From the NCBI GenBank assembly GCA_031460175.1, contig JAVKGW010000008.1, positions 52,541 through 116,540 on the forward strand: a DNA stretch of 64,000 nt, written 5' to 3'. The DNA comes from Armatimonadota bacterium (GTDB lineage: Bacteria; Sysuimicrobiota; Sysuimicrobiia; Sysuimicrobiales; Sysuimicrobiaceae). The position numbers and the translations under genes are program-made. Below are positions 9,087-19,596 of this stretch, piece after piece. The notes below the pieces were generated by a model. The model was not told the origin of the DNA, did not search any database, and saw only the letters and a list, made by a program, of their open reading frames with translations. Within the stretch, counting starts at the first letter, position 1; each line of letters begins with the position of its first letter.

Positions 9087-10154
9087 ATGCGGTGGGGCAT
9101 TTTGGCCCTCGCGCTGAGCCTGACCGCCACCGTGCCGGGGGCGGGGGCCCCGCAGGTCACGGTCTACGCCCGGAGGCTCGAGATCCCGTGGCAGCTGGCC
9201 TTCGCGCCGGACGGCCGGGCCTTCGTGACGGAACGGCCCGGCCGGATCCGGGTGATCCGCTCGGGTCGGCTGGAACCGGATCCCGTGGCCCAGCTGCCGG
9301 TGGCACACGTGGGAGAGGGAGGGCTGTTGGGACTTGCCCTCCACCCGGAGTTTCCCCGGCAGCCCTACGTCTACGTGTACTACACCTACGAGGCCGGGGG
9401 ACTGCGCAACCGCGTGGAGCGCCTGCGGGAGGAGGGCGGTCGGCTCGTGCGGGATCGGGTGATCCTGGACGGCATTCCCGGTGCCTTCGTGCACGACGGC
9501 GGACGCCTGCATTTCGGGCCGGACGGCATGCTGTACGTGGGCACCGGAGACGCCCGCTCCCCCGCCCTCGCCCAGGACCGCACGAGCCTGGCGGGCAAGA
9601 TCCTGCGGGTCTCGCCGGACGGGGGCGTCCCCCGCGACAACCCATTCCCCGGATCTCCCGTGTACTCCCTCGGCCACCGGAACGTCCAGGGGCTCGCGTG
9701 GCATCCCCGCACCCGCCAGCTCTACGCCACGGAACACGGGCCCACCGGGGACCGGGGCTTCGCCCACGACGAGGTGAACCTCATCCGGCCGGGCGGCAAC
9801 TACGGGTGGCCGGAGGTCCTGTGCGGCACCCCCCACCCGCCCGGGTTCACCGATGCCCTGGCCTGCAGCGGGGACGAGACGTGGGCGCCCTCCGGGGCCA
9901 CCTTCGTCTCGCGCGGCGCATGGCGGGAGGGGTTGCTCGTGGCCAACCTGCGCGGCGCGCACCTGCGGCTGTTCACCTTGAACGGGGAGGGCACCCGGGT
10001 GGTGCGGCAGGAACGGGTGCTGGGAGGATTTGGCCGCCTGCGGGACGTGGTGGAAGGTCCGGACGGGGCCCTGTACGTGCTCACGAGCAACCGGGATGGC
10101 CGGGGAAGCCCCACCCCCGAGGACGACCGGATCCTGCGGATCCTCCCCCCCTAG
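9087..10154 (+). CDS. Secreted PQQ-dependent aldose sugar dehydrogenase (Asd/YliI family)
   Basis: This periplasmic/extracellular beta-propeller quinoprotein oxidises aldose sugars at C1 with PQQ. From ATG 9087 (GGGGAGG nine bases upstream) it is 355 aa with a signal peptide MRWGILALALSLTATVPGAG. Family motifs include the PWQLAFAPDG opening blade, GEGGLLGLALHPEFP, GRLHFGPDGMLYVGTGDA, GHRNVQGLAWHP and ATEHGPTGDRG-x-DEVNLI..GGNYGWPE, which carry the catalytic-His, Ca-binding and cofactor-binding regions. No pqq biosynthesis genes are visible, so cofactor supply is unknown. GTG 9078 is an alternative start three codons upstream. Confidence 0.88.
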   Translation: MRWGILALALSLTATVPGAGAPQVTVYARRLEIPWQLAFAPDGRAFVTERPGRIRVIRSGRLEPDPVAQLPVAHVGEGGLLGLALHPEFPRQPYVYVYYTYEAGGLRNRVERLREEGGRLVRDRVILDGIPGAFVHDGGRLHFGPDGMLYVGTGDARSPALAQDRTSLAGKILRVSPDGGVPRDNPFPGSPVYSLGHRNVQGLAWHPRTRQLYATEHGPTGDRGFAHDEVNLIRPGGNYGWPEVLCGTPHPPGFTDALACSGDETWAPSGATFVSRGAWREGLLVANLRGAHLRLFTLNGEGTRVVRQERVLGGFGRLRDVVEGPDGALYVLTSNRDGRGSPTPEDDRILRILPP

Positions 10155-10174
10155 CGCGGTACCATGGAGGTGCG

Positions 10175-10806
10175 ATGAGCGTGGCGGCCCGGAAGGAGGA
10201 GCTGCGTCGGCGTATCATCCGAGGGCGGGCCGCAGAGCCGGACAAGGAGGCCAAGAGCCGGGCCATCCTCGAGAGGGTGTTCCGACTCCCGCCGTTCCGG
10301 CAGGCCCGCACGGTGCTGTTCTACGTGGACGCGGGGAGCGAGGTCCGCACGCGCGCCTTCATCCCCAGGGCCATGGCCCTGGGGAAGCGGGTCGCGGTGC
10401 CGTACTGTGCCCGGGACGAGCAGGGACAGGACGCGCTCCGGCTGTTCCTGCTCCAGGACCTCCAGGAGCTGGAGCCGGGTGCCTTCGGCATCCTGGAACC
10501 GAAACCCGAGCTGCGCGGGTACCCTGAGCGGGCCCTGGCGGCGCAGGAGGTGGACATGGTCCTGGTGCCGGGCGTGGTGTTCGATCGTCGGGGCGGCCGC
10601 ATCGGGCACGGATGGGGATACTACGACCGGCTGCTCCGAAGCGTGCGGCCTGACTGCTGGCTCGTGGGGCTCGCGTACGAGTGCCAGGTGGTGGAAGAGG
10701 TTCCCATGGAGCCCCGGGACGTCTTCGTGGACCTGGTGGTCACGGAACGCGCCGTCTACGTGGGCCGCGGGCGACCTTCGGGCACCAGAGGCGCCGGGTG
10801 GGTCCT

Positions 10807-10810
<4 letters not shown>
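10175..10810 (+). CDS. 5-formyltetrahydrofolate cyclo-ligase
   Basis: It converts 5-formyl-THF to 5,10-methenyl-THF with ATP, returning storage folate to the C1 pool. It is 211 aa, near the usual 180-210. Markers are KEELRRRIIRGR at the N-terminus (nucleotide-binding basic helix), VLFYVDAGSEVRT (folate site) and the signature GGRIGHGWGYYDRLL. ATG 10175 is preceded by GGAGG (10166-10170). The gene starts 20 bp after the sugar dehydrogenase stop. It converges with the DivIC-like gene, sharing CTAG (10807-10810) as both stops. Confidence 0.92.
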
Positions 10811-12494
<1,684 letters not shown>

Positions 12495-12752
12495 CTACTC
12501 GCGGACGACTCCCAGGATCTCCACCAGCCTCACTGCTTCCGAGGGCGGCACCGGGCGGTCGGGGACTTCCCGTACCCGCACCACCACCCGTCGGGTCCCG
12601 AAGTCGATCTCGATGAGATCACCGGGGCGTACCGGGGAAGCCGGCTTGGCCACATGCCCGTTCAGGCGGACCCGGAAGTTCGCGCACAGGGCATGGGCCA
12701 GGGTCCGACGCCGGATGAGCCGGCTCTGCTGCAGGAACCGATCGAGGCGCAC
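12495..12752 (-). CDS. rqcP: S4-domain RNA-binding protein, RqcP/YabO-like
   Basis: This 85-aa single-domain S4 protein begins VRLDRFLQQSRLIRRRTLA and continues with VRLNGHVAKPASPVRPGDLI, the S4 RNA-binding core. In Firmicutes the orthologue works with RqcH on stalled 50S subunits in ribosome-associated quality control, and Hsp15 is the proteobacterial analogue. GTG 12752 is chosen (GAGGG six bases upstream). TTG 12758, overlapping the mazG stop, is possible. Position directly after mazG matches yabN-yabO of Bacillus, which supports the RqcP assignment over Hsp15. Confidence 0.82.
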   Translation of the reverse strand: MRLDRFLQQSRLIRRRTLAHALCANFRVRLNGHVAKPASPVRPGDLIEIDFGTRRVVVRVREVPDRPVPPSEAVRLVEILGVVRE

Positions 12753-12754
12753 TT

Positions 12755-13552
12755 TCAACCCTCGCGCTGCTTCGCCTCCTGCCACAGCCCCACAAGCTCC
12801 GAGAGGGGGAGCTGCTCCACTCGCTGCCCCCGCTCCGCCGCGAGCCGCTCCATGGCCTCGAACCGCCGGATGAACTTCCCGCACGCATCCCGCAGCGCTC
12901 CTTCCGGGTCGGTGCCGGTGAAGACCGCCACCTTCACCGCGGTCATGAGCACGTCTCCCAGCTCCTCGTGGATGGCCTCCGGGCGGTGGTCCTCCACCGC
13001 CTCCCGCAGTTCCCCGACCTCCTCCTCCAGCTTCTCCAGGGCTTCCCGCACGTCCGGCCACTCCCATCCCGCCTCCCGCGCCCGTTTGTACACCTTCTGG
13101 GCCCAGAGGAGCGCGGGAAGGGCTGCGGAGACGCCGTCCAGAGCCGAGGTGCCCTCCTCTCCCCGCTCCGCCCGCTTGAGTACCTCCCACCGCTGCTTCA
13201 CCTGTTCCGGGGTAACCACGCCCTCCACCACGCGCCCTTCTGCGTCCGGGAAGACGTGGGGATGGCGGCGGATCAGCTTGTCGTGGAGGTGCGCGACCAC
13301 GTCGTGGATGGTGAAGGCACCGGACTCCGCGGCGATCTGGGCGTGGAAGATGACCTGGAGCAGCAGGTCCCCCAGCTCCTCCCGCAGGCGGTCTGCGTCT
13401 CCCCGCTCGATGGCGTCCAGAACCTCGTAGGCCTCCTCCAGGAGGTAGGGCCGAAGGGAGCGGTGCGTCTGCTGCCGGTCCCACGGACACCCCCCAGGTC
13501 CCCGCAGCGTCGCCATCACGCGCACCAGGTCCTCGAAGGTGGGCCGCGCCAT
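12755..13552 (-). CDS. mazG: Nucleoside triphosphate pyrophosphohydrolase MazG
   Basis: This house-cleaning enzyme hydrolyses (d)NTPs to NMP and PPi. From ATG 13552 (GAGAGGAGG upstream) it is 265 aa with two tandem MazG all-alpha domains. The first has CPWDRQQTHRSLRPYLLEEA and EELGDLLLQVIFHAQIA. The second has EKLEEEVGELREAVED and EELGDVLMTAVKVAVF. The EExxE and ELGD metal-binding motifs are intact in both. Unlike Bacillus YabN there is no N-terminal tetrapyrrole-methylase domain. The gene lies between mfd and rqcP. Confidence 0.93.
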   Translation of the reverse strand: MARPTFEDLVRVMATLRGPGGCPWDRQQTHRSLRPYLLEEAYEVLDAIERGDADRLREELGDLLLQVIFHAQIAAESGAFTIHDVVAHLHDKLIRRHPHVFPDAEGRVVEGVVTPEQVKQRWEVLKRAERGEEGTSALDGVSAALPALLWAQKVYKRAREAGWEWPDVREALEKLEEEVGELREAVEDHRPEAIHEELGDVLMTAVKVAVFTGTDPEGALRDACGKFIRRFEAMERLAAERGQRVEQLPLSELVGLWQEAKQREG

Positions 13553-13580
13553 CCCGCCGCCTCCTCTCCACTCCGTTTGA

Positions 13581-13586
13581 TTGTAC
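13581..13586 (-). promoter_or_regulatory. -10 element of mazG
   Basis: Minus-strand TACAAT lies 28 bases before the mazG ATG, just 3' of the mfd coding end. No clear -35 is present. It could give the distal mazG-rqcP-eno-divIC block its own transcript in addition to read-through from mfd. Confidence 0.4.
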
Positions 13587-13596
13587 GCGAAACCCG

Positions 13597-16500
13597 CTAC
13601 CGCGGGGGCGCCTCCGCGGGTTCCCGGCGCCGCAGGTGCGCGAGGCTGTCGAGCACCTCCCGGATCCACCGCAGGGCTTCCTCCGGTCCGCACCGCACGA
13701 GAAGTCCCTCCGGAACCGTCTGCACCCGGCGGCGGTACTCCAGCCGCAGCCAGGTCTTCTCCTGCTCCCCGAGCGGAATCCGGAAGCGCAGCAGGACACC
13801 GTCCGGTCGCTGCGTAATGGCCCCGATCCCCAACGCCCGCGCCCGCTCCCGCAGGACCGCGATCTCCACCAGATTCTGCACGGGCCCGGGAGGCGGGCCG
13901 TAGCGGTCCTGCAGCTCCTCCCGGAGTTCCGCGGCCTCCTCCCCGCTCCGCAGGGCCGCCAGGCGCCGGTAGACGCTCAGCCGCTGGGCCTCCTCCGGGA
14001 TGTACTCGCCGGGGAGGTAAGCGGAGACCCGGAGATCCACCACGGGATCCGGAGCCTCCTCCACGAACTCCCCCCGCAGCCGGCGGATGGCTTCTTCCAG
14101 CAGGCGCGTATAGAGTTCAAAGCCGACGGCGGCCAGGTGCCCGTGCTGCTCGGGGCCCAGGAGGTTCCCGGCACCCCGGATCTCCAGGTCCCGCATGGCA
14201 AGCCGCAGGCCGCTGCTGAGCTCCGTGAACTCCCGCAGCGCCGCCAGGCGCTCCTGGGCCTCCGGGGTGAGCCGGGCGCCCCGGGGATAGAGGAAGTATG
14301 CGTAGGCCTGGCGGTCGGACCGGCCCACCCGGCCCCGCAGCTGGTACAGCTGCGCAAGCCCCAGTGTGTGGGCATCCTCCACCAGGAGGGTGTTCACGTT
14401 GGGCAGATCCAGCCCGATCTCGATGATGGTGGTGCACACGAGCACGTCGTACCTCCCGCCGAGGAAATCCAGCATCACCCGTTCGAGCCTCTGCTCCGGC
14501 ATCTGCCCATGGGCCACCGCCACCCGGGCCTCCGGCACCAGGGCCTGGATGCGGCGGGCCGCGTGTTGGATGGTCTGCACCCGGTTGTGCACCACGTACA
14601 CCTGTCCCCCTCGCTCCAGCTCCCGGCGGACAGCGGTCCGGACCAGTTCCTCGTCCCACTCCGCCACCACGGTGCGGATGGGAAGCCGCGCCTCCGGCGG
14701 GGTCTCCATCACGGAGAGGTCCCGCAACCCCACCAGGGCCATGTGGAGGGTGCGGGGGATGGGGGTGGCGGTGAGGGTGAGCACGTCCACGCTGGTCCGC
14801 AGCTGCTTGAGCCTCTCCTTGTGCACCACCCCGAATCGCTGCTCCTCGTCGATGATCACGAGCCCCAGGTCGTGGAACCGCACGTCCTTCTGCAGCAGCC
14901 GGTGGGTGCCGATCACCACATCCACCTCCCCGCTCGCCAGGGCCTCCAGGACCGCCTGGATTTCCCTCCGCGGCCGGAACCGGCTCAATAGCTCCACCCG
15001 GATGGGATAGGGCCGGAAGCGGCTGCTGAACACGTGGTAGTGCTGCTGGGCGAGCAGGGTGGTGGGCGCCAGCACCGCCACCTGCTTTCCGTCCATCACC
15101 GCCTTGAAGGCGGCCCGCACGGCCACCTCGGTCTTGCCGTAGCCCACGTCCCCCGCCACCAGACGATCCATGGGGCGGGGGGATTCCATATCCCGCTTCA
15201 CGTCCTCGATGGCCTTCCGCTGGTCCGGGGTCTCCTCGTACTCGAAGGCGGCCTCCATCTCCCGCTGCCAGGGCCCATCGGGGGAGAAGGCGTGGCCCCG
15301 GATCGTCTCCCGCCGGGCATACAGTTCCAGGAGTTCCCGGGCGATCTGCTGGGTTGCCTCCCGGACCCGCCGCTTCTCCCGCTCCCATTCCCCGCTTCCC
15401 AGCCGGTGGATCTTCGGCTCGATCCCGTCCACCCCCACGTACCGCTGCACCAGGTCCACCTGGTCCGTGGGCACGTACAGCGCATCCCCTTCCGCGTACT
15501 CCAGGTGCAGGTAGTCGCGGGCAATGCCGTCCACGGTCTTGCGCACGATCCCCCGGAACCGGCCGATCCCGTGATGGACGTGCACCACAAGATCCCCCAC
15601 CCGGAGGTCGGTCCAGGACCGCAGGAGTGCCCCCTCCTTCGCACGGCGGAACCGGCGGCGCCGGCGCCGCCAGCCCAGCACCTCCGCGTCCGTGATCACC
15701 ACGAGACGCAGTTCCTCGATGCGAAACCCGTTCGAGAGAGAAGCGGGGACCACCACCACATGGCCCGGCTCCGGCACCCGAGCCGCATCCTCGACCACAT
15801 GGGCCAGAAAGCCCTGGTCCGCGAGGATCTCCGAGAGACGGTAGGCCTGGGCGCTCGCCACCACCACCCGGTAGCCGGCCTGCTGCCACCGCCGCAGCTC
15901 CTGAGCCAACATCCCCACCTGTCCCGCGAGAGGATCCACGGTTCCGAACTCCAGCCTCACCCCGGGCCAGCCCTCCGGCGCCCCCCCAAACCCGCTGAGG
16001 GCAAGGGGCCGCAGCCGCCCCAAGCGCTGCAGGATCGCCTCCCACCCGAAGGCCCCATCCGCGGCCCGGCGTTCCAGCTCCGGCGGCTCGTCCAGGACCA
16101 CGAGGGAGCCATCAGGCAGGAGATCCAGAAGGCACGCGTCCCCCGCGGGTTCCCGGGCGGGCGGGATCTCCGCGGAGGAGAGCCTCCGCTCGGACCGCTG
16201 GGTCTGGGGATCGAAGGCCCGGATGGATTCCACCACATCCCCGAACCACTCCACCCGGAGAGGCCGATCCGCATCAGGCGGGTAGACGTCCAGGATCCCG
16301 CCCCGCACCGCAAAGGTCCCGGGCCGCTCCACCAGTGCCACCCGTTCGTAGCCGCCGGCGGTGCAGAACTCCTCCACGGTCTCAAGGAGAATGCGCCCGC
16401 CTTCCCGGAGACCCAACAGGGAGCCGCGGAGGCGCTCCGGGGAGGGCACGGGGGCCGTAGCGGACCGGACGGGAACGAGGAACACGGCCGGCCGTCCCTC

Positions 16501-16839
16501 CGCGAGATCCCGGAGGGCCGGCAGCCGATCCCCCACGGCCTGAGGCCCCGTCCCCTCTGCCTCCAGGGGCGGAAGAGCCCGGAGGGACGGTTCGAGTTCC
16601 GGTGCGAAGGTCAGGAGGTCGTCCCCGAGGCGGTCCGCGTTCTCCCGGCTGGGCGCCAGGACCAGCACGGGCCTCCCGCCTTCGAGCACCTCCTCCCGGA
16701 CCCACCCGGCGAGCACCAAGGCCTTCTGGGCCCCTACGGGCCCGGTGATCCAAACCTTCCCCATCTCCCGCAGGGCCCGGCGCGCGGCCGCGTGCGGGGA
16801 CCAGGTGGAGATCAGCAAAGGGAGGACACGGAGTGGCAT
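13597..16839 (-). CDS. mfd: Transcription-repair coupling factor
   Basis: This ATP-dependent translocase removes RNA polymerase stalled at lesions and recruits UvrA. It is 1080 aa, somewhat shorter than the usual 1150-1180 because the N-terminal UvrB-homology modules are compact. Domain order: the degenerate UvrB-like region, then the RNAP-interacting CarD-like domain (LRVGDLVVHVHHGIGRFRG). The SF2 motor has Walker A AGDVGYGKTEVAVRAAFKA, DEEQ box IIDEEQRFGV, LTATPIPRTL and motif VI QLRGRVGRSDRQAYAYF. A C-terminal TRCF domain follows. It is the first gene of the compact mfd-mazG-rqcP-eno-divIC cluster. Confidence 0.96.
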   Translation of the reverse strand: MPLRVLPLLISTWSPHAAARRALREMGKVWITGPVGAQKALVLAGWVREEVLEGGRPVLVLAPSRENADRLGDDLLTFAPELEPSLRALPPLEAEGTGPQAVGDRLPALRDLAEGRPAVFLVPVRSATAPVPSPERLRGSLLGLREGGRILLETVEEFCTAGGYERVALVERPGTFAVRGGILDVYPPDADRPLRVEWFGDVVESIRAFDPQTQRSERRLSSAEIPPAREPAGDACLLDLLPDGSLVVLDEPPELERRAADGAFGWEAILQRLGRLRPLALSGFGGAPEGWPGVRLEFGTVDPLAGQVGMLAQELRRWQQAGYRVVVASAQAYRLSEILADQGFLAHVVEDAARVPEPGHVVVVPASLSNGFRIEELRLVVITDAEVLGWRRRRRRFRRAKEGALLRSWTDLRVGDLVVHVHHGIGRFRGIVRKTVDGIARDYLHLEYAEGDALYVPTDQVDLVQRYVGVDGIEPKIHRLGSGEWEREKRRVREATQQIARELLELYARRETIRGHAFSPDGPWQREMEAAFEYEETPDQRKAIEDVKRDMESPRPMDRLVAGDVGYGKTEVAVRAAFKAVMDGKQVAVLAPTTLLAQQHYHVFSSRFRPYPIRVELLSRFRPRREIQAVLEALASGEVDVVIGTHRLLQKDVRFHDLGLVIIDEEQRFGVVHKERLKQLRTSVDVLTLTATPIPRTLHMALVGLRDLSVMETPPEARLPIRTVVAEWDEELVRTAVRRELERGGQVYVVHNRVQTIQHAARRIQALVPEARVAVAHGQMPEQRLERVMLDFLGGRYDVLVCTTIIEIGLDLPNVNTLLVEDAHTLGLAQLYQLRGRVGRSDRQAYAYFLYPRGARLTPEAQERLAALREFTELSSGLRLAMRDLEIRGAGNLLGPEQHGHLAAVGFELYTRLLEEAIRRLRGEFVEEAPDPVVDLRVSAYLPGEYIPEEAQRLSVYRRLAALRSGEEAAELREELQDRYGPPPGPVQNLVEIAVLRERARALGIGAITQRPDGVLLRFRIPLGEQEKTWLRLEYRRRVQTVPEGLLVRCGPEEALRWIREVLDSLAHLRRREPAEAPPR

Positions 16840-16856
16840 TCTTTTCCGCGTGTATC

Positions 16857-16862
16857 ACTGTA
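16857..16862 (-). promoter_or_regulatory. Extended -10 element of mfd
   Basis: Minus-strand GTGGTACAGTGATA (hexamer TACAGT) is 17 bases before the mfd ATG. There is no recognisable -35. The element shares TGGTACARTR with several other genes in the window. Confidence 0.45.
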
Positions 16863-16877
16863 CCACGGCCGCGGGGC

Positions 16878-18512
16878 TCACTCCCCGGTGACCAGCACCG
16901 CGGAAGGTGTGGACTCCTGGCCCGTGGGACCCACGGCCAAGGCCACGAGGACGAGGCGGGCACCCCGAAAAAGGGGCGGGAACCGAAAGGCCTTCTCCCA
17001 CTGCCCACCTGAATCCGCGAGGACCTCTCCCCCTCCGAGCCGGATGAGCACGGGGACGGCGCCGACCGTGGATTCGGAGAGGAGAGTCACCCGTACCCGA
17101 TCCCCCGGTTCAGCCCGACCCCGGACCAGGAGGGGAGACCGAACCCGCTCCCCTCCCCGGGGTCGCTCCACCACGGGTGGGGCAGGAGGCCGGGCCGCGA
17201 GGATCACGCCCGCGGTCGCGGCCCGTACCACCCCTCCCCCCCGCCGCTTGAGGGTGACGCGAACCTGGCCGTTCCACAACCTGTCGCCTGGCTGAACCCT
17301 GTACGTCCCCACGTAGCGCCCGGACTCCAGCTCCCGCATGGGCACCTTCTCCCCCATCCCCTCGAGGGTGAAGGTCGCCTCACCCCCCGGCTCCCCGAGA
17401 ACCCAGACGGTTAGAACCTCCCCTTCCCGGAGGGGGCGGGCGGGCTCGAAGGTCACCGCGCGGATGGCTCTGCCCCGGGTCTGAACCGAGAAGGACCACC
17501 GGTGCTCGACGGCGTTTTGTGCCCGATCCTCCACCCGCACCCGGACCTCCACCGGGCCCTCCGGAAGAGGGCGGAGGGGAGCGAACGCGAGGATCCCCGT
17601 TTCCGAGACGGCCTCCTGCACCACCTCTCCCGCCCGCAGAACCACGCGCACCTCCCGCACGCCGGATCCTGGGCCATCGTCCGCCACCACCAGGAGGTTC
17701 GGACGCTGGTTCGCCAGGAGGACCCCGCCCGGAGGGACGGCTACCACCAGCCGAGGAGGGATGGGGTCGAGCGTCACGGGAAGGGCAGATGGAACTACGG
17801 CGCTGGAAGCGGACCCAGAGGCGAGCCGGCCGAAAACCGGGGCCTCCGTGAGGTCGTCCTGGCGGCGCACGGTGTACGTGCCCACGTACTCCCCTGGGAG
17901 ACGCTCCACCATGCTCAACCCCTGGGCCATATCCCCCAGGAAGAAGCGGGCCCGGACTCCCGGCGTCCCCCGGAGGACCACCGTGAGGACCTCTCCCGCC
18001 CGCAGGGGTCTGCGGGCGTCGTGGACGAGGGAGACCGCCACGGGGGCCGGACTCGCGGGATGCTCTCCGGGAGGCCGTCCGTACCCCCGGGGAGGAGACG
18101 GGGGGCGACTGGTGATAACCACCGTCCGGCTCGCCCCGTCCCACTCCACCACGGCTCCCAGAGCTTCGCTCACGAACCGGAGGGGCACCATGACCCGCCC
18201 CCGGATCACCGACACGGGAACGTCCAGGGGCGTGGGGCGGTCGTTTACCCACGCCACCGTACCTCCCACCACCAGCCGTACCGTCATGTCCCCCCGGCGG
18301 ACGTGCACCGTCCGCGTGGCCTCCGCAAACCCCACCTCCGCCCCCAAGCGCTCGAAGATCTCCCGGAGAGGCACGAGCACACGGCCGGCCACCTCCACGG
18401 GAGGGACCTCCACGGCAAGGCGCTCCCCGTCCACCACCACCCGGATCTCGGAGGTCGGGGCCTGGGCCAGCAAAAGCACGGCAAGGGGGAGCAACGCCCA
18501 CGCGCGGCGCAT
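16878..18512 (-). CDS. Secreted protein with copper-amine-oxidase-N-like (stalk) domain
   Basis: This 544-aa exported protein carries the signal peptide MRRAWALLPLAVLLLAQAPT. Residues about 20-135 form a stalk-domain pair of the copper amine oxidase N-like family, with repeated VLVPLREIFERLGAEVGF and VMVPLRFVSEALGAVVEW units. This is typical of cell-surface proteins of Gram-positive and deep-branching bacteria. The remainder is a series of beta-rich Ig-like segments, two of which carry the repeated pattern PLREGEVLTVWVLG / PLRAGEVLTVVLRG followed by G-x-YVGTY. It starts 2 nt after the coaE stop, the last gene of the dnaE-polA-NUDIX-coaE run. Function is unknown; envelope-associated. Confidence 0.75.
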   Translation of the reverse strand: MRRAWALLPLAVLLLAQAPTSEIRVVVDGERLAVEVPPVEVAGRVLVPLREIFERLGAEVGFAEATRTVHVRRGDMTVRLVVGGTVAWVNDRPTPLDVPVSVIRGRVMVPLRFVSEALGAVVEWDGASRTVVITSRPPSPPRGYGRPPGEHPASPAPVAVSLVHDARRPLRAGEVLTVVLRGTPGVRARFFLGDMAQGLSMVERLPGEYVGTYTVRRQDDLTEAPVFGRLASGSASSAVVPSALPVTLDPIPPRLVVAVPPGGVLLANQRPNLLVVADDGPGSGVREVRVVLRAGEVVQEAVSETGILAFAPLRPLPEGPVEVRVRVEDRAQNAVEHRWSFSVQTRGRAIRAVTFEPARPLREGEVLTVWVLGEPGGEATFTLEGMGEKVPMRELESGRYVGTYRVQPGDRLWNGQVRVTLKRRGGGVVRAATAGVILAARPPAPPVVERPRGGERVRSPLLVRGRAEPGDRVRVTLLSESTVGAVPVLIRLGGGEVLADSGGQWEKAFRFPPLFRGARLVLVALAVGPTGQESTPSAVLVTGE

Positions 18513-18514
18513 CC

Positions 18515-19120
18515 TCAGGGGTCCGCCAGGATCTCCTCCCATATCCGCTCCACCTGCTCGCGGGTCCGGTGCAAGGGTCCCTCGTTGTCCACCACCCACC
18601 GGGCCCGGCCGAGCTTCTCCTCCAGCGGTACCTGCGCCCGCAGCCGGGCCTCCGCTTCCTCCTCGCTCAGGCCGTCCCGGCTCATGAGGCGCCGCAGCTG
18701 GGTAGCGGGCGTGGCGTACACCACGATGGCGTCCAGCCGCTCGAACTCCGGCATGGGGACATCGAAGAGCAGGGGAAGGTCCACCACCACCACGGTCTGG
18801 GGCCGCAAGCCCGCCAATTCCCGCAGCCGCTCCCGGAGCCGGGCGAGGATCCTGGGGTGCAGGATGGCGTTGAGCCTCCGACGGGCCTCCGGATCCGAGA
18901 AGACGACGCCCGCGAGCTTCCGACGGTCGAGCCGGCCGTCCGGGGTGAGGAAGTCCCTCCCGAAGGCCTCCGCGATCTCGTCCAGGGCGGGTTGACCCGG
19001 CTCCACGACCTCCCGCGCCACCTGGTCTGCGTCCAGCACCTCCGCACCCAGGTTGCGCAACATGCGGGCCACCGTGCTCTTCCCGCTCGCCACCCCACCG
19101 GTGAGGGCCACCACCTTCAC
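18515..19120 (-). CDS. coaE: Dephospho-CoA kinase
   Basis: This is the last step of CoA synthesis, phosphorylating the 3'-OH of dephospho-CoA. At 201 aa it matches the family. The P-loop is ALTGGVASGKSTVARML, followed by VLDADQVAREVVEPG, VVVVDLPLLFD (acidic catalytic strand) and a LID with SRDGLSEEEAEARLRAQ. It starts with GTG 19120 overlapping the NUDIX stop (GTGA). The polA-...-coaE order is common in bacteria, where coaE often follows polA/mutM. Confidence 0.95.
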   Translation of the reverse strand: MKVVALTGGVASGKSTVARMLRNLGAEVLDADQVAREVVEPGQPALDEIAEAFGRDFLTPDGRLDRRKLAGVVFSDPEARRRLNAILHPRILARLRERLRELAGLRPQTVVVVDLPLLFDVPMPEFERLDAIVVYATPATQLRRLMSRDGLSEEEAEARLRAQVPLEEKLGRARWVVDNEGPLHRTREQVERIWEEILADP

Positions 19121-19596
19121 GGAGCGTCCTCGGGCTCCACGGACAGCTCGTAGTGCAGCAGGTGCTGGGCGGCCCCGTCGAAGTGGAAGCGGCCCCGAAA
19201 CCGCCGGCCCGCCAGCAGGTGCGGGAGCCACAGCCGGTCGTCTGGCCACATCTCGTCGTACGGGAGCCGGTCGAGGGGAAACCACCGCAGTTCTCCCTCG
19301 TCCCCGGCCCGCATCTCCCCCACACAGGCGTCCGTCCAGTACACGTCCACGATCCAGTCCGGAAGCACGCCCCCGCCGAAGGTGAAGTGCAGCACACCCC
19401 GGTGCCGGAGGGAACCGACCCGGAGACCGGTCTCCTCGTAGGTCTCCCGCACCGCGGCCTCCCGGGGATCCTCTCCGGGCAACACCTTCCCGCCGGGCGC
19501 GTTCCACTTCCCCTCCCCCCACAGGCCTGCCGCCTTGCGGAGGAGGAGCACCTCCCCGTCCCGGACGATGTAGCACAGCACCGCGCGGATGGTCAT
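19117..19596 (-). CDS. NUDIX hydrolase, MutT/MTH1 (8-oxo-dGTPase)-like
   Basis: This 159-aa NUDIX protein has an intact box starting GGKVLPGEDPREAAVRETYE and ending ETGL (G-x5-E-x7-REVxEExGU pattern). The flanking RAVLCYIVRDGEVLLLRKA, LWGEGKWNAPGG and the later GEMRAGDEGELRWFPLDRLPY resemble MTH1-type 8-oxo-dGTP diphosphatases. Placement between polA and coaE, with 4-nt overlaps on both sides, fits sanitisation of the nucleotide pool used by the adjacent polymerases. The substrate is inferred. Confidence 0.85.
   Translation of the reverse strand: MTIRAVLCYIVRDGEVLLLRKAAGLWGEGKWNAPGGKVLPGEDPREAAVRETYEETGLRVGSLRHRGVLHFTFGGGVLPDWIVDVYWTDACVGEMRAGDEGELRWFPLDRLPYDEMWPDDRLWLPHLLAGRRFRGRFHFDGAAQHLLHYELSVEPEDAP

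Noticed and set aside
16878..19397. Apparent 839-aa fusion upstream of the stalk-domain protein
   Set aside because: The N-terminal part is a shifted reading of coaE and the NUDIX gene; a signal peptide begins at ATG 18512.
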